The notes beneath the pieces are model-generated. The model was not told the DNA's origin, ran no database searches, and saw only the letters and a list, made by a program, of their open reading frames with translations. A stretch of 64,000 nucleotides of DNA from Neopestalotiopsis rosae. Taxonomy: Eukaryota; Ascomycota; Sordariomycetes; Amphisphaeriales; Sporocadaceae. The DNA is taken from contig JALGAS010000012.1 of the NCBI GenBank assembly GCA_023078685.1, positions 558,001 through 622,000 on the forward strand, given 5' to 3'. Position 1 is the stretch's first letter. Each line of letters begins with the position of its first letter. Below, piece by piece: positions 47,794-60,809 of the stretch. A program made the position numbers and the translations under genes.

Positions 47794-50478
47794 GAAGGGA
47801 GCCTGGACTACCCCGTAAAGTGTATTATACTGAGAGCAAACACGAGCATCAGAGCGGCTTACGTACCAATTCTGAAATGCTCTCGTGGTTCATGGAACCC
47901 AAATGATGATTACACATGACCATGATCAGGACTTTCTGCTTGGCTGTAGACACCCTAGGATGATCTCTATCCATGTGTATAATGTTGAAATGTCCACAAT
48001 CTGCGCCCAATGTATGCCGCAGTAGACGATTGAGACTCTTCTACTGGATCCCAGTGGAATCAACAGTGAGCTCACACTTCCCGATATGTTGATCGAGTTT
48101 CGAGTCACGAGTTGTATGAGCAAGATCCTGCTTCAGACTAGATACCCATCGGTAAATAGGAAGCTTTATTTGTTCTTGGCAAGACCTGCTTAGAGGCATA
48201 TATCAGAAGATAATTGCAGGTAGGCTGCCATGTCAAAGGGTAAAGTTGGTCTAAGGTAAATTAATGAGGCAGCACACTGAACAAGATGACTAGAAACAAA
48301 CATCATTTGCAACATGTCATACATGATATTTCAACTGCCCGGCTTGTCTGCAGGCGACAGCACGTATAATTGCAGAAATTATCAAGTTCTTGTTCTGCCA
48401 TTTTTGTTTCAACAGCAGCTAGATAAACTTGCGTATTTGATCTATAATAAAGGTTTTGGCCCAACCTCCCAGGTCAAAATGTAACTTTCAAGTCTGTTGC
48501 CGGCGGTGAGAAATCCTTACAGCCATTCATGCCAGTTGCAGTTCAAACAAGTCAGTCTAATGCACCTGGGAAAAGCATCCCATTGGCAGGGAACCCCCAA
48601 ACTGCAGGGGCCGTCTAGCGACCATCCGCCTACAGCTTCGGCTTGTCCCAGGGTCTTTGGGGTCTAGACGGGTGACGATATGTGCTGCCAGGCTGCCCAT
48701 CATATGCACGGGCGAAACCCAATGTCGGATTATTATAGAGCACGTCAGATTTTTTGCAACGCGGATCATGGCACTTGCAGTGCTTGCAGTTTCTGTATTC
48801 CGTCACATGGAAAAATGGGATTCAGGTCAAAGAAGCCTGACCCAACGAAAGACAGCCTGAAGGGAAAGGAAGATGCATTCAACCATGTATTGCAATAGAC
48901 CTCCAGGCCCAAGCTCCCGAGCCTCAGTCTGGGATCATCTGTCAGCACCAGCCCTCTCAGAATGCCGTCATTGTATATTCCAAGAGATAGTACGAGACTG
49001 CCAGCAAAAACTGAATACTAGAGGTTGGATGTAGCAAGCTCTATGTATTTTTCAGCAAGTATCCATCCATCGCCACACAGCATTCAGACCAACATGAAAG
49101 ATGGTGCATGCAGCAGACAGCAGACAGCTCCCAGGTATCAGTAAATCAGCTGGCCGCAATTCTCCAGTCCATGTTTTGCTCAAGACAGGGTACCTGCCCA
49201 CAGTATCATAAACCCCATAAGGACGGAGGTATCCTAGACATAGTCTGCCAATCAGCTCGCACTAAAAACCAGTATGCATTTGGCGTCCAGGCGTTTGCAG
49301 CGGTACGTGGGCGGCGTGGGTAGCAGAAGGCTGGAGAACAACTCCACACGTGAGGAGGAGGGTGGCCAAAAAATTCAGTAGAATCCTAGAAGTCGCCGTC
49401 ATCCTCCCAGCCTAGCAGAGTCCAGCAAGCCCAGCAAGCCCAGTCAGATTTTACCTCACTACTGCAGGCTGTAGTCATTTTTTGTTGCCCTTTACCCGAT
49501 CTGTGTGACGAGACGAGACAGACTTGAGAAGGCCGCCGCACACAAGCAAGAACTGCGTGCGCTGCGCATACGCACAGGAGGGGAGGCGATAGATTTAGCA
49601 CATTTTCCGTCCCTAGCGACCAATTGGGGTAGCCGAGCGCTGGGCTGTTTCCATTCTAAAATGCACGCTAAGCAGTTTTATCGAGCGTGGGAGGGACAGT
49701 TGGAATTCTCGAACCCGCCGGAAGCCCAGCCGCTAGAGTGCAGTGCAGAGTGTAAGCACCCCCAAAGCAACCCGTGGACGTCGGTTGCCCTGTCAGATGT
49801 ACCTGCACACTGTAAATCAGAGGCTGAGGAACCTTGTGGGCGTTTGAACCCAAACTTTTCTCACCACAGCCCAGCGCAGAGATACAAAAATCTTTCTGCC
49901 TCCTCCCATCCCACGCTGAACTTTCCCTCTTGCACCATCACCACACCCCCCTTCTCTTTCACGAGAATCACACGTAAACACAGTTCTGCATTTGGTTGTC
50001 TTCCTTTCCTTTGCGAAAAAGATCGGTTTTCTTTTTTTCAAGTCAGAGGATCTCGAGGACCTTCATTAGACGTGATTTTTTTAGAGCAGTTGTTTTCTTT
50101 CCTCCGAAAAAGCTGCCCAGAGGTCACATCGCACAGTACATCACACTACTACACATAATACCCACATAGAGAGCCCTTGTGTGTCTGGAAGCTATTTTTT
50201 TCCAAGTTTCCAAATCCACTCTCTTTTTTTTCCCTCTTTCTTGTTGTCGCCGTCCATTCTCGACCGCAGCAACAACACCCCAAGGAAAAAAGTCAGGAAT
50301 CCTTCTCGGTGCCTGACAACCCTCATTCTTTTCTCGTCGAGGAACTATCGTTCTTTTTTCAGCGAGAATCTTTTAATCGGCTGGAACGAAAAATTTTCCA
50401 TCCAACAAACGCATTCTGTCATCTCTGATAATTGCACAACCACCACAACACCCAAGCAAGAATCAAACACCATCCATC
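47794..50478. other. 2.7-kb spacer between PRE1 and DED1
   Basis: No recognisable gene. The last 600 bp are rich in pyrimidine runs (TTTTTTTCCCTCTTTC-like) and form a typical long promoter/leader of a highly expressed fungal gene. The 217-codon frame at 49505-50158 has no known domain and runs into the pyrimidine-rich leader, so I treat it as chance. Confidence 0.45.
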
Positions 50479-52684
<2,206 letters not shown>

Positions 52685-53901
52685 ATCCTTACCACCAGGA
52701 CCATCCACTCTCTAGACTCCCATGAGAGTCTTTTTCGCTTGTTTTTTTCAGGCGGTTCTGTTTTCAAGTTTTTTGTTTGATTTTTCTCATGAATGCTCTT
52801 TCCGGTTATTGGCATTTTCGAGCGCAACAAGCGACATCCTCCCTTCTTCTGGTGGACGCAGACTTCTCCGTCCGACAATGGCGGGAACGAGTCCCACGAC
52901 ATGAGGACTTCGGCATTACGATAGACAGCATTCGTCTTGTGTTTCGGCTGCACACAACAAAAGTAACGCATGATACCCATAGACGTCCTCACGATAAGGA
53001 CGGCTTGCGAGAAACGCAGCTGCATGAGGCGAGAGGCGAAACTTTTCGACGGGGGACAATTAGGAGGAAGCATGTCCTGGAGGAAAAGTAACGTCTTACG
53101 CCTTTTACGAAGTCTATTTCCAGCTATGATGTACTTGTTTTCGGCCTTTTTGAGAAGGGAGGCGTCACCAAGAAAAAAAAGAAGATCGTTCTCATATCAT
53201 AGAACGGGGTCTGTTTCGCGGCATTGCGATCGATTGATCTGTTAATGGCATACTCAACATAGACAAAAGTGGATTTCTCGGTTCTCTCTGGTTGATCAGC
53301 AGCTCACGTGGTGGTGAGCTCAAATCATCGCAGGATGGAACCCATTAGAGGGGCTTCATGGACATAGAGACAATGGTTTATTGTTCCCGAGGCTTAATGG
53401 ACGACAGAAAAAGTTCAGGCGTCTGGCGAGCAGGTTTTGTGGCTGCAAAGCCCAATCAGGTCTTGGCAGGCATTCTGCATAGGAGGACGGCTGAAATGAC
53501 AATGGCCCAAGGGGCCTTTTGCACGGTTTCGTGCTGTGGTGGATAAAGCATAGGATGCTACCACAATGGACTGAGAACTCCCGACTAAATACAAAAAAAG
53601 TCATTGCTTTCATAAATGTTTTCTCAGTTTGTGATGATCTGTGATATTCGTGATGATTGTAACGCAAGGATCAGAAGTTGAAATATGTAGTACAGTATCT
53701 CACGTGACAAGGCGTCGAAACTATGTTTATTACTTGCGTCCATGTCAATCGCGATGGTGGGGATTTGGTGTTTCCTCACGTCATTCATTCTTTTATACTC
53801 GAATCCATTTGCAGCCACTGTTCATATCTCAACTCTCAGCGCACCACTCGTCTTTTCCCCCATAAACAGCAAGTTGCGAACATTCACAAGGAACAAACAA
53901 A
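52685..53901. other. spacer between DED1 and EF-hand gene
   Basis: DED1 3' flank followed by the promoter of the EF-hand gene. A perfect 7-bp inverted repeat with a 6-nt loop (AGCTCAC...GTGAGCT, about 53302-53321) contains a CACGTG core. No gene seen. Confidence 0.45.
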
Positions 53902-54642
53902 ATGGCAAGTCCACTGTACGCGAGTAAACCAAGTTTGGAAGTCTAACGTTGGAAATCTAGCCACCAAAGCGCAGAGCTGCTGCCTCGAGCTCGGCGGCCG
54001 CGCCCAAGGAGCGCCAGTCCAAGCTCGCCAAGGAACACAACATTTCGGCGCGAGAGGAGGCCGAGATCAAGGAAGCGTTTGCCCTGTTCGCCGAGCCCAT
54101 GGACGGGGAAAAGGAGGGCGTGATACCGATTGATGATGTGAGGAGGGCCATGGTGTATGAATATATCCTTGTACTCTTTTGTTCAAGTGCTTTTGTTTTT
54201 CTTGGAGAGTAACTGACTCAAGTGTGGAAAAACTTGAAGAGCTCTGAATATCCCACCCACAAAGGCAGAACTCAAGGAGTTTCTAGAGATTCTCGACCCG
54301 GACGAGGAAGGGCACGCGCAGTGGGAGCCCTTTGTCGCCATTTGCGCGCTCAAGCTGCACCAGCGGGACGACTCGAGAGACGGAGATGAGGCCCACGCCG
54401 CCGAGGTGGCCGAGGCGTTTGGTCTGTTTACCGGATCATCATCGTCGGGAGGCGGAGGTGAAGGGGCGGAAACCTTGACGATTGCCCACCTCCGCCGCGT
54501 CGCCATGACGCTCAAGCAGGACGTCCCCGAGGACCTGCTCCGCGACATGATCCTCGAGGCCAACCGGGGCGCCGGCGTCGGCCGGGGCGTCACCCGTCGC
54601 GAGTTTGAGGACGTCATGACGAGGGCGGGCGTGTGGAAGTGA
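53902..54642 (+). CDS. divergent EF-hand (calmodulin/centrin-like) protein
   Basis: Three exons: 53902-53904 (ATG only), 53961-54154, 54240-54642; 199 aa. The N-terminus MPPKRRAAASSSAAAPKERQ resembles the basic tails of centrins. Helix-loop-helix pairs follow: EIKEAFALFAEP...GVIPIDDVRRAM, then TKAELKEFLEILDPDEEG, then EVAEAFGLFTG...TLTIAHLRRVAMTL, then RREFEDVMTRAG. The loops lack most Asp/Glu calcium ligands, so calcium binding is doubtful; the fold is what is conserved. It may be a centrin/Cdc31-type or calmodulin-type adaptor; I cannot name the partner. The first intron begins GCAAGT rather than GTAAGT (GC-AG class) and has a CTAAC branch site. Only a phase-0 join after ATG gives a frame that reaches the EF-hands; GT donors nearby are out of phase. 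The second donor is GT|GTATGA. Confidence 0.75.
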
Positions 54643-55258
54643 TGAAGAAAGTGTGGGAGACAATAACAGAAAAGAAAGCATACAGATAAACCCCATCCCA
54701 AGCGGCAAGAAGACATACAAAGTCCATGGGAAGAATCAGATGGAGGTTATCACATGAGAGCAGACTGTTCAGCCCACGTCGCATCTATTTGGGCAACAAA
54801 GTCACCACAATCCATGGCAAGGAAGTTGTACACATGGATATTGTTAGTCAGGCCAGGAGGAATCGCAATCACAGATACAAGACCATGCGATTAGTATTTC
54901 ACAGAAACTCGGCTGAAGTTGGCTGGGCAAACACGATTCAAGGGTCGGGAAAAGCATGGGCATGTGCAAGCAGTCACCGACTAGAGTGTATCTCGGACTG
55001 AAAGGTGGAAGTTGTTTCTTTTTGGTTCCCTCCATGACCAAGCTCGGGAGTTTCTAGATATCCAATGAGACGGTGTTTTTGTTTTCTACAGAATCGTCCC
55101 CAAACGCCAAGAATATGCTGTATATAACTGAACCGAATGGTATATATATGTGTCGTCTGTCCAGCTTGCAAATCCTGAGAAACTCTTTCTGTTGCTCTTT
55201 CATCCCTCACACAAATTCACCAGAATACTGAAAACCAAGATCATGGTATCATCATAAT
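54643..55258. other. convergent 3' spacer, EF-hand gene and eIF4E
   Basis: A 616-bp region between convergent stop codons, presumably both 3' untranslated regions. Short frames around 54726-55210 have no support. Confidence 0.5.
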
Positions 55259-56219
55259 TCAGGCGTCTTCCGTCTCAGTTGGTGCTGGTGCTTCGACCTT
55301 GGCGGCGGCCGCTTCCTGTGCTCTCTTCTGCGAGTCTATCACGGCCTGCAGCTCGGGCGGCGCCTTGAAGCCGGCGTGTTCCGAGTGCTTCTTGTAAAAG
55401 TAGTTGTCGGGCCCCTTTGGCCTCAGCTCTTCGGGCAGAGACGTCAGGACAACCTCCAACAGCCCGTCGATCGACTTTTGTTTCGAGGCGTCTCGGTGCC
55501 AAATGGAGATGAGGTGGGAGTTGAAGCGCACCGAGAGGCCGACACCGCATATTTGATCACCTGTGTGCAGAAAATATACGAGTAAGCAATTCGCCCGCTT
55601 CGATATTTACCTGGAAATTGTGCTTGGCTTACCTTCTTCGAGAGCACCCTCGAGTGATTCACTAATGGCCATGAGTTGAATCCACTTCCAGAATTCACGG
55701 CCAGAGCTCTTGGGCACGCGAAAGGTCCAGGAGCCTCCCAAGATGTTGCGGCGGTCCTCCCAGATGGGCTTGTACCCTTCCTTGAACAAGTAGAGGGACT
55801 CGCGCATCTTGATCTGGTCGACCGGAATATTGTTCTCGTACCGCCAAAAGTCGGCGACCGACTTGATCTCCGTGTCGAGCTGTTCGAGCGTGGCATGATA
55901 ATCGCCGTCTTCGGCCTTTTTCTGGTCCTTGGCCTGCCTAGAGAGAGAGAGAGAAAAACGACGGGTTAGTGAATCATATCCCGAGGCAATAAGAAGAAGA
56001 ACAAAGACCCAGACAGAGACGGGAGGCTTACTTGTCAAAGTAGCATACCCAAACGTGCTGCGTCGGCAGGCGCATCGTCTGGAACATGTTGGCCTTGGCA
56101 CCGGCTCGCTGCTCGGCCGGGGAGCTGACATTGGGCGAGCTGGGGTCGCTGGCGCTCTGGGACATGGACGACAGTCCGCTGGTGAACATGCCCAGTCTTG
56201 GTCTGCCTGGAGCTGCCAT
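55259..56219 (-). CDS. eIF4E-family mRNA cap-binding protein
   Basis: Three exons: 56219-56032, 55937-55633, 55560-55259; 264 aa. It binds the m7G cap of mRNA. A Ser/Pro-rich N-terminal tail of about 50 residues precedes the core: HVWVCYFDK, VADFWRYENNIP, LYLFKEGYKPIWEDRRN with Trp122-Glu123 of the cap pocket, GGSWTFRVPK, and ICGVGLSVRFNSHLISIWHRDA. The first pocket region is unusual: no Trp is found where canonical eIF4E has Trp56 (residues 64-90 contain only Tyr), and the canonical Trp46 position is Tyr. This resembles class II (4EHP-like) members more than canonical eIF4E. The C-terminal tail (VEAPAPTETEDA) is acidic. The first intron ends in a CT repeat before TAG. It could be the second eIF4E paralogue of the genome. 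Confidence 0.88.
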
Positions 56220-58913
56220 CTTGTGTGTGATTGTCTTTTTCCTTCTTCTGCTGTCTTGTCCTGTTGTTTCTAGTCGAGTTCAACGGTCAAGTAGACCCGG
56301 CGTAGAGTGACGATGAGTAGGAACGTTGACCGAGTTGTCTTGTTGTCCTAGGACTTCTTATAAACCCGTCTTGTTCAGTTGTAATTTCCCGTGACTCGTT
56401 GTAACAGGGTATACAACAAGCTGTTGGACCTTGGCAGTGACCTTGTAGAAATATGTCAAGGTACGTTGTTGGTCTGTTAATCAAGGTGATGCAGTACCAG
56501 TAGAACGGTTGCCGTCGATCGAGGGGCTACCTTAATCTCTTCTCTCCACCAGGGGATGATACCTAGTGGTGGTTGTAGTTATTTGGTTCAAGAGAGCCAA
56601 AGGAAACTAGAAAAGACGGTTCCAAAAAAGAGAGAGAGATGGCAGAAAAGTAAGCAGACAAGACAAAGCCCCCGACTTGACGCCCAAAGGAGTGAGTAGA
56701 TCAGTCGAAAGATGTGATGAAGAAAAGGTAATAGGACGTTGTAGTAGGATTTGGCCACCCGTGATACGGAGGATAACAGGTTAGGTATCACACGTTTCAG
56801 TGCTTTGATTCCACTGGATTGGACGTGGGAGGGGGAGCTGAAACGATGCCTACTGCACCCGTCTTGGCCATTTCTACTCGCTGGAACACCTATTCTTTGG
56901 ACCCCGCGGTCAGGGGGGTTAGGCTGTCGGGGGTCGGGGGTCTGATGTGTGCCTGTGTGTTGGACCGGCCTAAAACCCACTGTACTAAGGCGCCGCCATG
57001 GGCCCGCCTCATCGACTGGTGAATGAGCGGGCAGATCCACGGTTCTCTGCGCTATTCTTCAAGTGCTTGCATTTCTTCGAATCAGATCAGCCATCACGGT
57101 TCTCAAGTGCTCTTCTCGTCTCCGTTGGGCCTTGTTGGTCAGGATATTGCAGCGAACCGGACGACAGCCTGGCCTGATCAATCTGCCCTAGAGGCCCCCC
57201 AGAACCCACGGGTATCTGTTGTACGGCCCCCATTCGTTAGCGATCGGCGGGTGTAACTTGGTATATTATACAAGGTCTGCCGTGGGTCGCTGTCAGCGTC
57301 ACATCTGGTTGCATCGTTTGATGGGCTAGTTGGATGTGCTGCTCCCTCGTCAGTGGCACAAGATTTTGCAATAAAACAAGTAAATTCAGTCGGGGGATTT
57401 CAAAAGTCTTCAAGTCGTCAAGAGCCAATACTGAACACTTCCGGGCAATTTCGACACACTTGGGGAGCCAGTAGGTCGTAGTCCGCTGCGGGATGGTTCC
57501 GTTCATGGTGTAAACCGGACTGGTGCCAAGTCGGCCCTGGTTTGGGGTCCGAGCTACACATTATAATCAGGCACTGCACTGTTGACTAAATAGGTAGGTA
57601 GACAAGCTTCTTTTCATGGTTGATTGTGTTTTATACCAGCCACTGGAGAAGAGATTGCTCGGGCGGCTTTGGAATTCTAATTTGCATCTTTCCATGTGCA
57701 ATTGAGTTTATCCTTGATCCTTCCAGAGTCTTATTTTAACCTTTTTCAACGGTTATTCATGGCATGTGGCTTTTGACTTTTCGTGGCAGCACGGAAGCTA
57801 GATTTGACATGTCTGTCGCCAGTAACCTTGAGTTAATACTTTATTGAAATCATAAATTAGTACACCTCGGTCAATATAATATCTCGAGTATCTAGCCAAG
57901 GACATCAAAAATGATCGAAATACGAAACCGGCATGGTCTTGGTCAACGACAATATCACGTAACAAGAGACACGGCAATGTACTTGATCGGCTTTTCTTTT
58001 CTCTATAGTCAAAATAGAGATACAAAACATACGTGGATCGCAGTAGGTACACAAAACTCGACTATGAACGAGTAGAGTGCAAGACCTCGAGATCATCCAC
58101 CACTTATGCTTGTTTACCTGGGCCTGAATTCCCCAAACTCCATATCAACATGATCGGGTACAACATTGCCCAGTCATGGTCAGCGTCAATCGCAACCAAT
58201 CCTTCCTATTATGGGTCTTGCCCCATGTCCCAAAAACATAGCAAAAAACAGTCCAGCATCTGGCAGTTGATCCTTTGTCTACCAGTTCATGCCCAATGTC
58301 TATCGGCCAAAGACAGCCTCCTTAAAAGAAGAGGCGTGGAATGAGAGAAGAGGCCTGTTGACAGTAGACGGAGAGGAGTAGTACTAAATCCCAATTTCTC
58401 CCCAACTGTGGTAGATAGATAGCCACCAGCCGTTGCAATGGCGGTGGAAAGGAAATTTGCCTCTGCCAGAAAAAAGACCCGATTGCGTGTGGTACTTGTG
58501 AAGTACTCTTAAAACACCGATGGATTTGGTCGCCCCAGTCTCTTTCTCAGGACTTTCCTCCAATGCGTATGTGTGAAATCAATGCCCAATCAGGCTAACA
58601 AGACGATCACACCCGTGTAGATGACGAGTGAGCAGCAAAAGCAGCCCGGGAAAAACAACAACTTTCCACCCTCCACGAAACGTGTGTGTGAAAAAAAAAA
58701 CCCCAAATCAAAAGTTGACAAAAGAAAATCCCTGATGCAAGAAGGAATAGCAGTGGTATCAGAACGCAGACGCCGTGTTTCGTGAGATGCTTGCTTCGCC
58801 ATGCAATTGGAGTCGATGAATAAATCGATCAAATGTGGAAATAGACATTATGCTGGAATAACGCCGGAGCTGAATGATGAAAAGTTGGCAAGATCGTGAG
58901 AGAGTCATTACGG
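56220..58913. other. 2.7-kb spacer between eIF4E and samB genes
   Basis: It holds the eIF4E promoter on the left and the samB 3' flank on the right (both genes on the minus strand). Open frames in it (up to 150 codons, 56588-57040) show no recognisable domain. G-rich strings near 56908-56942 are the only composition anomaly. Confidence 0.45.
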
Positions 58914-60809
58914 TCATTGAGAGGCCTGGACACACCAGTGGCGATGGAAGGCCCAGGCACTCTTTTGACACTCCTTGCTGCAGTACTTGGTCCGGCGGCA
59001 TCGACGACACTTGGCAAACTGTCGTGTAAACTCCTCCCACTTGCCACACTGGTAATAGGCACACTGGCGAATGCCACCTCGGGTATCGTCCTTACGGCAG
59101 AGGTTTCGCATAACAACCCCGGCCCAATACTGCATGTCCGTGCTGTGGTATCGAACTGTAAACTTTTCAACCAATGGGAAGATGTTGAAGTCGTTGGGAA
59201 GGAGGTATTCCTCCTCGTGTTCCTCCTCGCTGGTGGACTCGGGCTTGACATTATCACCATCAAGGAGTTGCAACTCACTGCCAATCTTGAGCTTGGGGAC
59301 AAGGTGGCTGTTCTGGAAGTAGGAGCGCAAGTTGCAGTATTTGGAAACGTAAGCAAGAAGCTGTAGCGACATGAGGACATCCTCCTCTCTGGGCATGGCG
59401 GCGAGCATCTGGGGGTTGGAGTTGGGCAGAGATCGGTCCAGCAGGTAGCGAGGCACACCTCCAGAGTGGGTAGTGAGTGTGGGCGGAGCAGTAGGCACTA
59501 CCGGACGGTTGGGAGAGAGGCCAATGGTGGGAACAGGTGTGGTGGTTCCAGTCTGAATGCTTCCATCCACAGGTGCGCGGTGGGTAATGTTGAACGTTCC
59601 CGCCTCGGGAACTTCTGAGACGGTAGGTGTAGTCAGCTCCAAACCAGTACCGACCAGAGTGCTATCATTCTCGTCCATGGCAATGTCCTGGAATCCAACA
59701 GCGGGCTGCATCTCATTGTTACCCGACATGTCCACATCTTGGGACTCATCCGACTGGACACTCTCGGCATTCAAATCATCGGAATCGACATTGGCATCGG
59801 CAGTGGAATTCTGATGTCTAATGGAAGGACGTCTGCGAGTTCGTGCATTGGGGCCGAGAACCGAAGCCGGTCGCACAGTCGGGGATCTAGCCTGAGGGGG
59901 CGGTAAGGGGGTGGTCGGCGAAGCTGGCTGCGATGTGTTTAGGCCAGGGTGAGGAAAGACGGGAATCATGGAGGGGAGTCGATCGACATCGCGAACCGGA
60001 CGAATGAAGCCATCAGCATCACCACTAGGGCCAGCACTGGCCAAGGGCTGAACGACATTGCGTGCAGGAGAGGCGACGGCCTGGCGAGATTCATGGCGGT
60101 GGCCATGGTGATGGTGATGATGATGGTGGTGTCTGTGACCGGTAAAAGTAGATCGATTGGGAGGCGAGGTGACTGGGAATGAGGGTCCCGTCGGGGTAGC
60201 CTCGAGGTTACCATGTTCAGCAGTGGCTGCAGTCGAGGGACCGGCAAAGCTTGCAGCAGATACATCAATCGAGGGAGGCGGAGCTTGACGACGGAAAGAG
60301 TCGCCACGGTTGGCACGGTTGGTGAACGAGGTGGACTTTGAGCTGTCACGATGCGAATGGCTGCGATGACGATGGTGGTGCTCGGAGATGTGCTTTTGCT
60401 TTGCCTCCTCGGCCTTTTCTCGACACTTTTCAACCACCTTGATGTAGTTGTCGAGAATGGTGGCAATCACTGGGACCATGTCGGCCTCAACCACACGAGT
60501 ACGAACTCCCTCAGTACCACGAACTCCTATGTTGACTACGCACTGAAAGGCGAGGTTCCACTTCCACATGTCCATCATATCCTTGCTTCTGCCCTGCTTG
60601 AGGATGCAGACGAGACGCTCGATACCTCCATCGACGGTGAGAATGTCTCGGATTCGAGCAGATGATGTCGTCAAGTATGCGAGATGATTTAGCGAGTTGA
60701 TGAGCGGCAAGGTCGATGTGCAGTCGAGAGCTCGACGGTCGTAGAGGGCAGTGGTGATGCCCACCGATGCCTTGTTGACATTCGGAATGCTAAAATTAAC
60801 CTCCCTCAT
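58914..60809 (-). CDS. samB: MYND zinc-finger protein SamB/Mub1
   Basis: A single-exon gene of 631 aa. The N-terminus MREVNFSIPNVNKASVGITTALYDRRALDC is the SamB/Mub1 signature, quoted here only in part: its armadillo-like region runs to about residue 140. A long disordered middle follows, with a histidine run (nine His near residue 225-235) and many Ser/Pro. The C-terminal MYND finger (about 580-626) has CAYYQC, CRRC, YCSKECQ and HRHWC, and contributes all zinc ligands. Yeast Mub1 partners the E3 ligase Ubr2 to degrade Rpn4, the proteasome gene activator; Aspergillus SamB controls polarity and conidiophore development. The proteasome gene PRE1 lies 13 kb away, which is probably coincidence. 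Confidence 0.93.
   Translation of the reverse strand: MREVNFSIPNVNKASVGITTALYDRRALDCTSTLPLINSLNHLAYLTTSSARIRDILTVDGGIERLVCILKQGRSKDMMDMWKWNLAFQCVVNIGVRGTEGVRTRVVEADMVPVIATILDNYIKVVEKCREKAEEAKQKHISEHHHRHRSHSHRDSSKSTSFTNRANRGDSFRRQAPPPSIDVSAASFAGPSTAATAEHGNLEATPTGPSFPVTSPPNRSTFTGHRHHHHHHHHHGHRHESRQAVASPARNVVQPLASAGPSGDADGFIRPVRDVDRLPSMIPVFPHPGLNTSQPASPTTPLPPPQARSPTVRPASVLGPNARTRRRPSIRHQNSTADANVDSDDLNAESVQSDESQDVDMSGNNEMQPAVGFQDIAMDENDSTLVGTGLELTTPTVSEVPEAGTFNITHRAPVDGSIQTGTTTPVPTIGLSPNRPVVPTAPPTLTTHSGGVPRYLLDRSLPNSNPQMLAAMPREEDVLMSLQLLAYVSKYCNLRSYFQNSHLVPKLKIGSELQLLDGDNVKPESTSEEEHEEEYLLPNDFNIFPLVEKFTVRYHSTDMQYWAGVVMRNLCRKDDTRGGIRQCAYYQCGKWEEFTRQFAKCRRCRRTKYCSKECQKSAWAFHRHWCVQASQ
60105..60137 (-). 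repeat. CAT/CAC repeat coding a poly-His run in samB
   Basis: On the coding strand an imperfect CAC/CAT repeat codes for a nine-His run flanked by Arg/Gly/His. It lies in the disordered middle of the protein and keeps the frame. Confidence 0.75.

Noticed and set aside
49505..50158. 217-codon plus-strand frame upstream of DED1
   Set aside because: No known domain, mixed codon use, and it continues into the pyrimidine-rich leader; likely chance.
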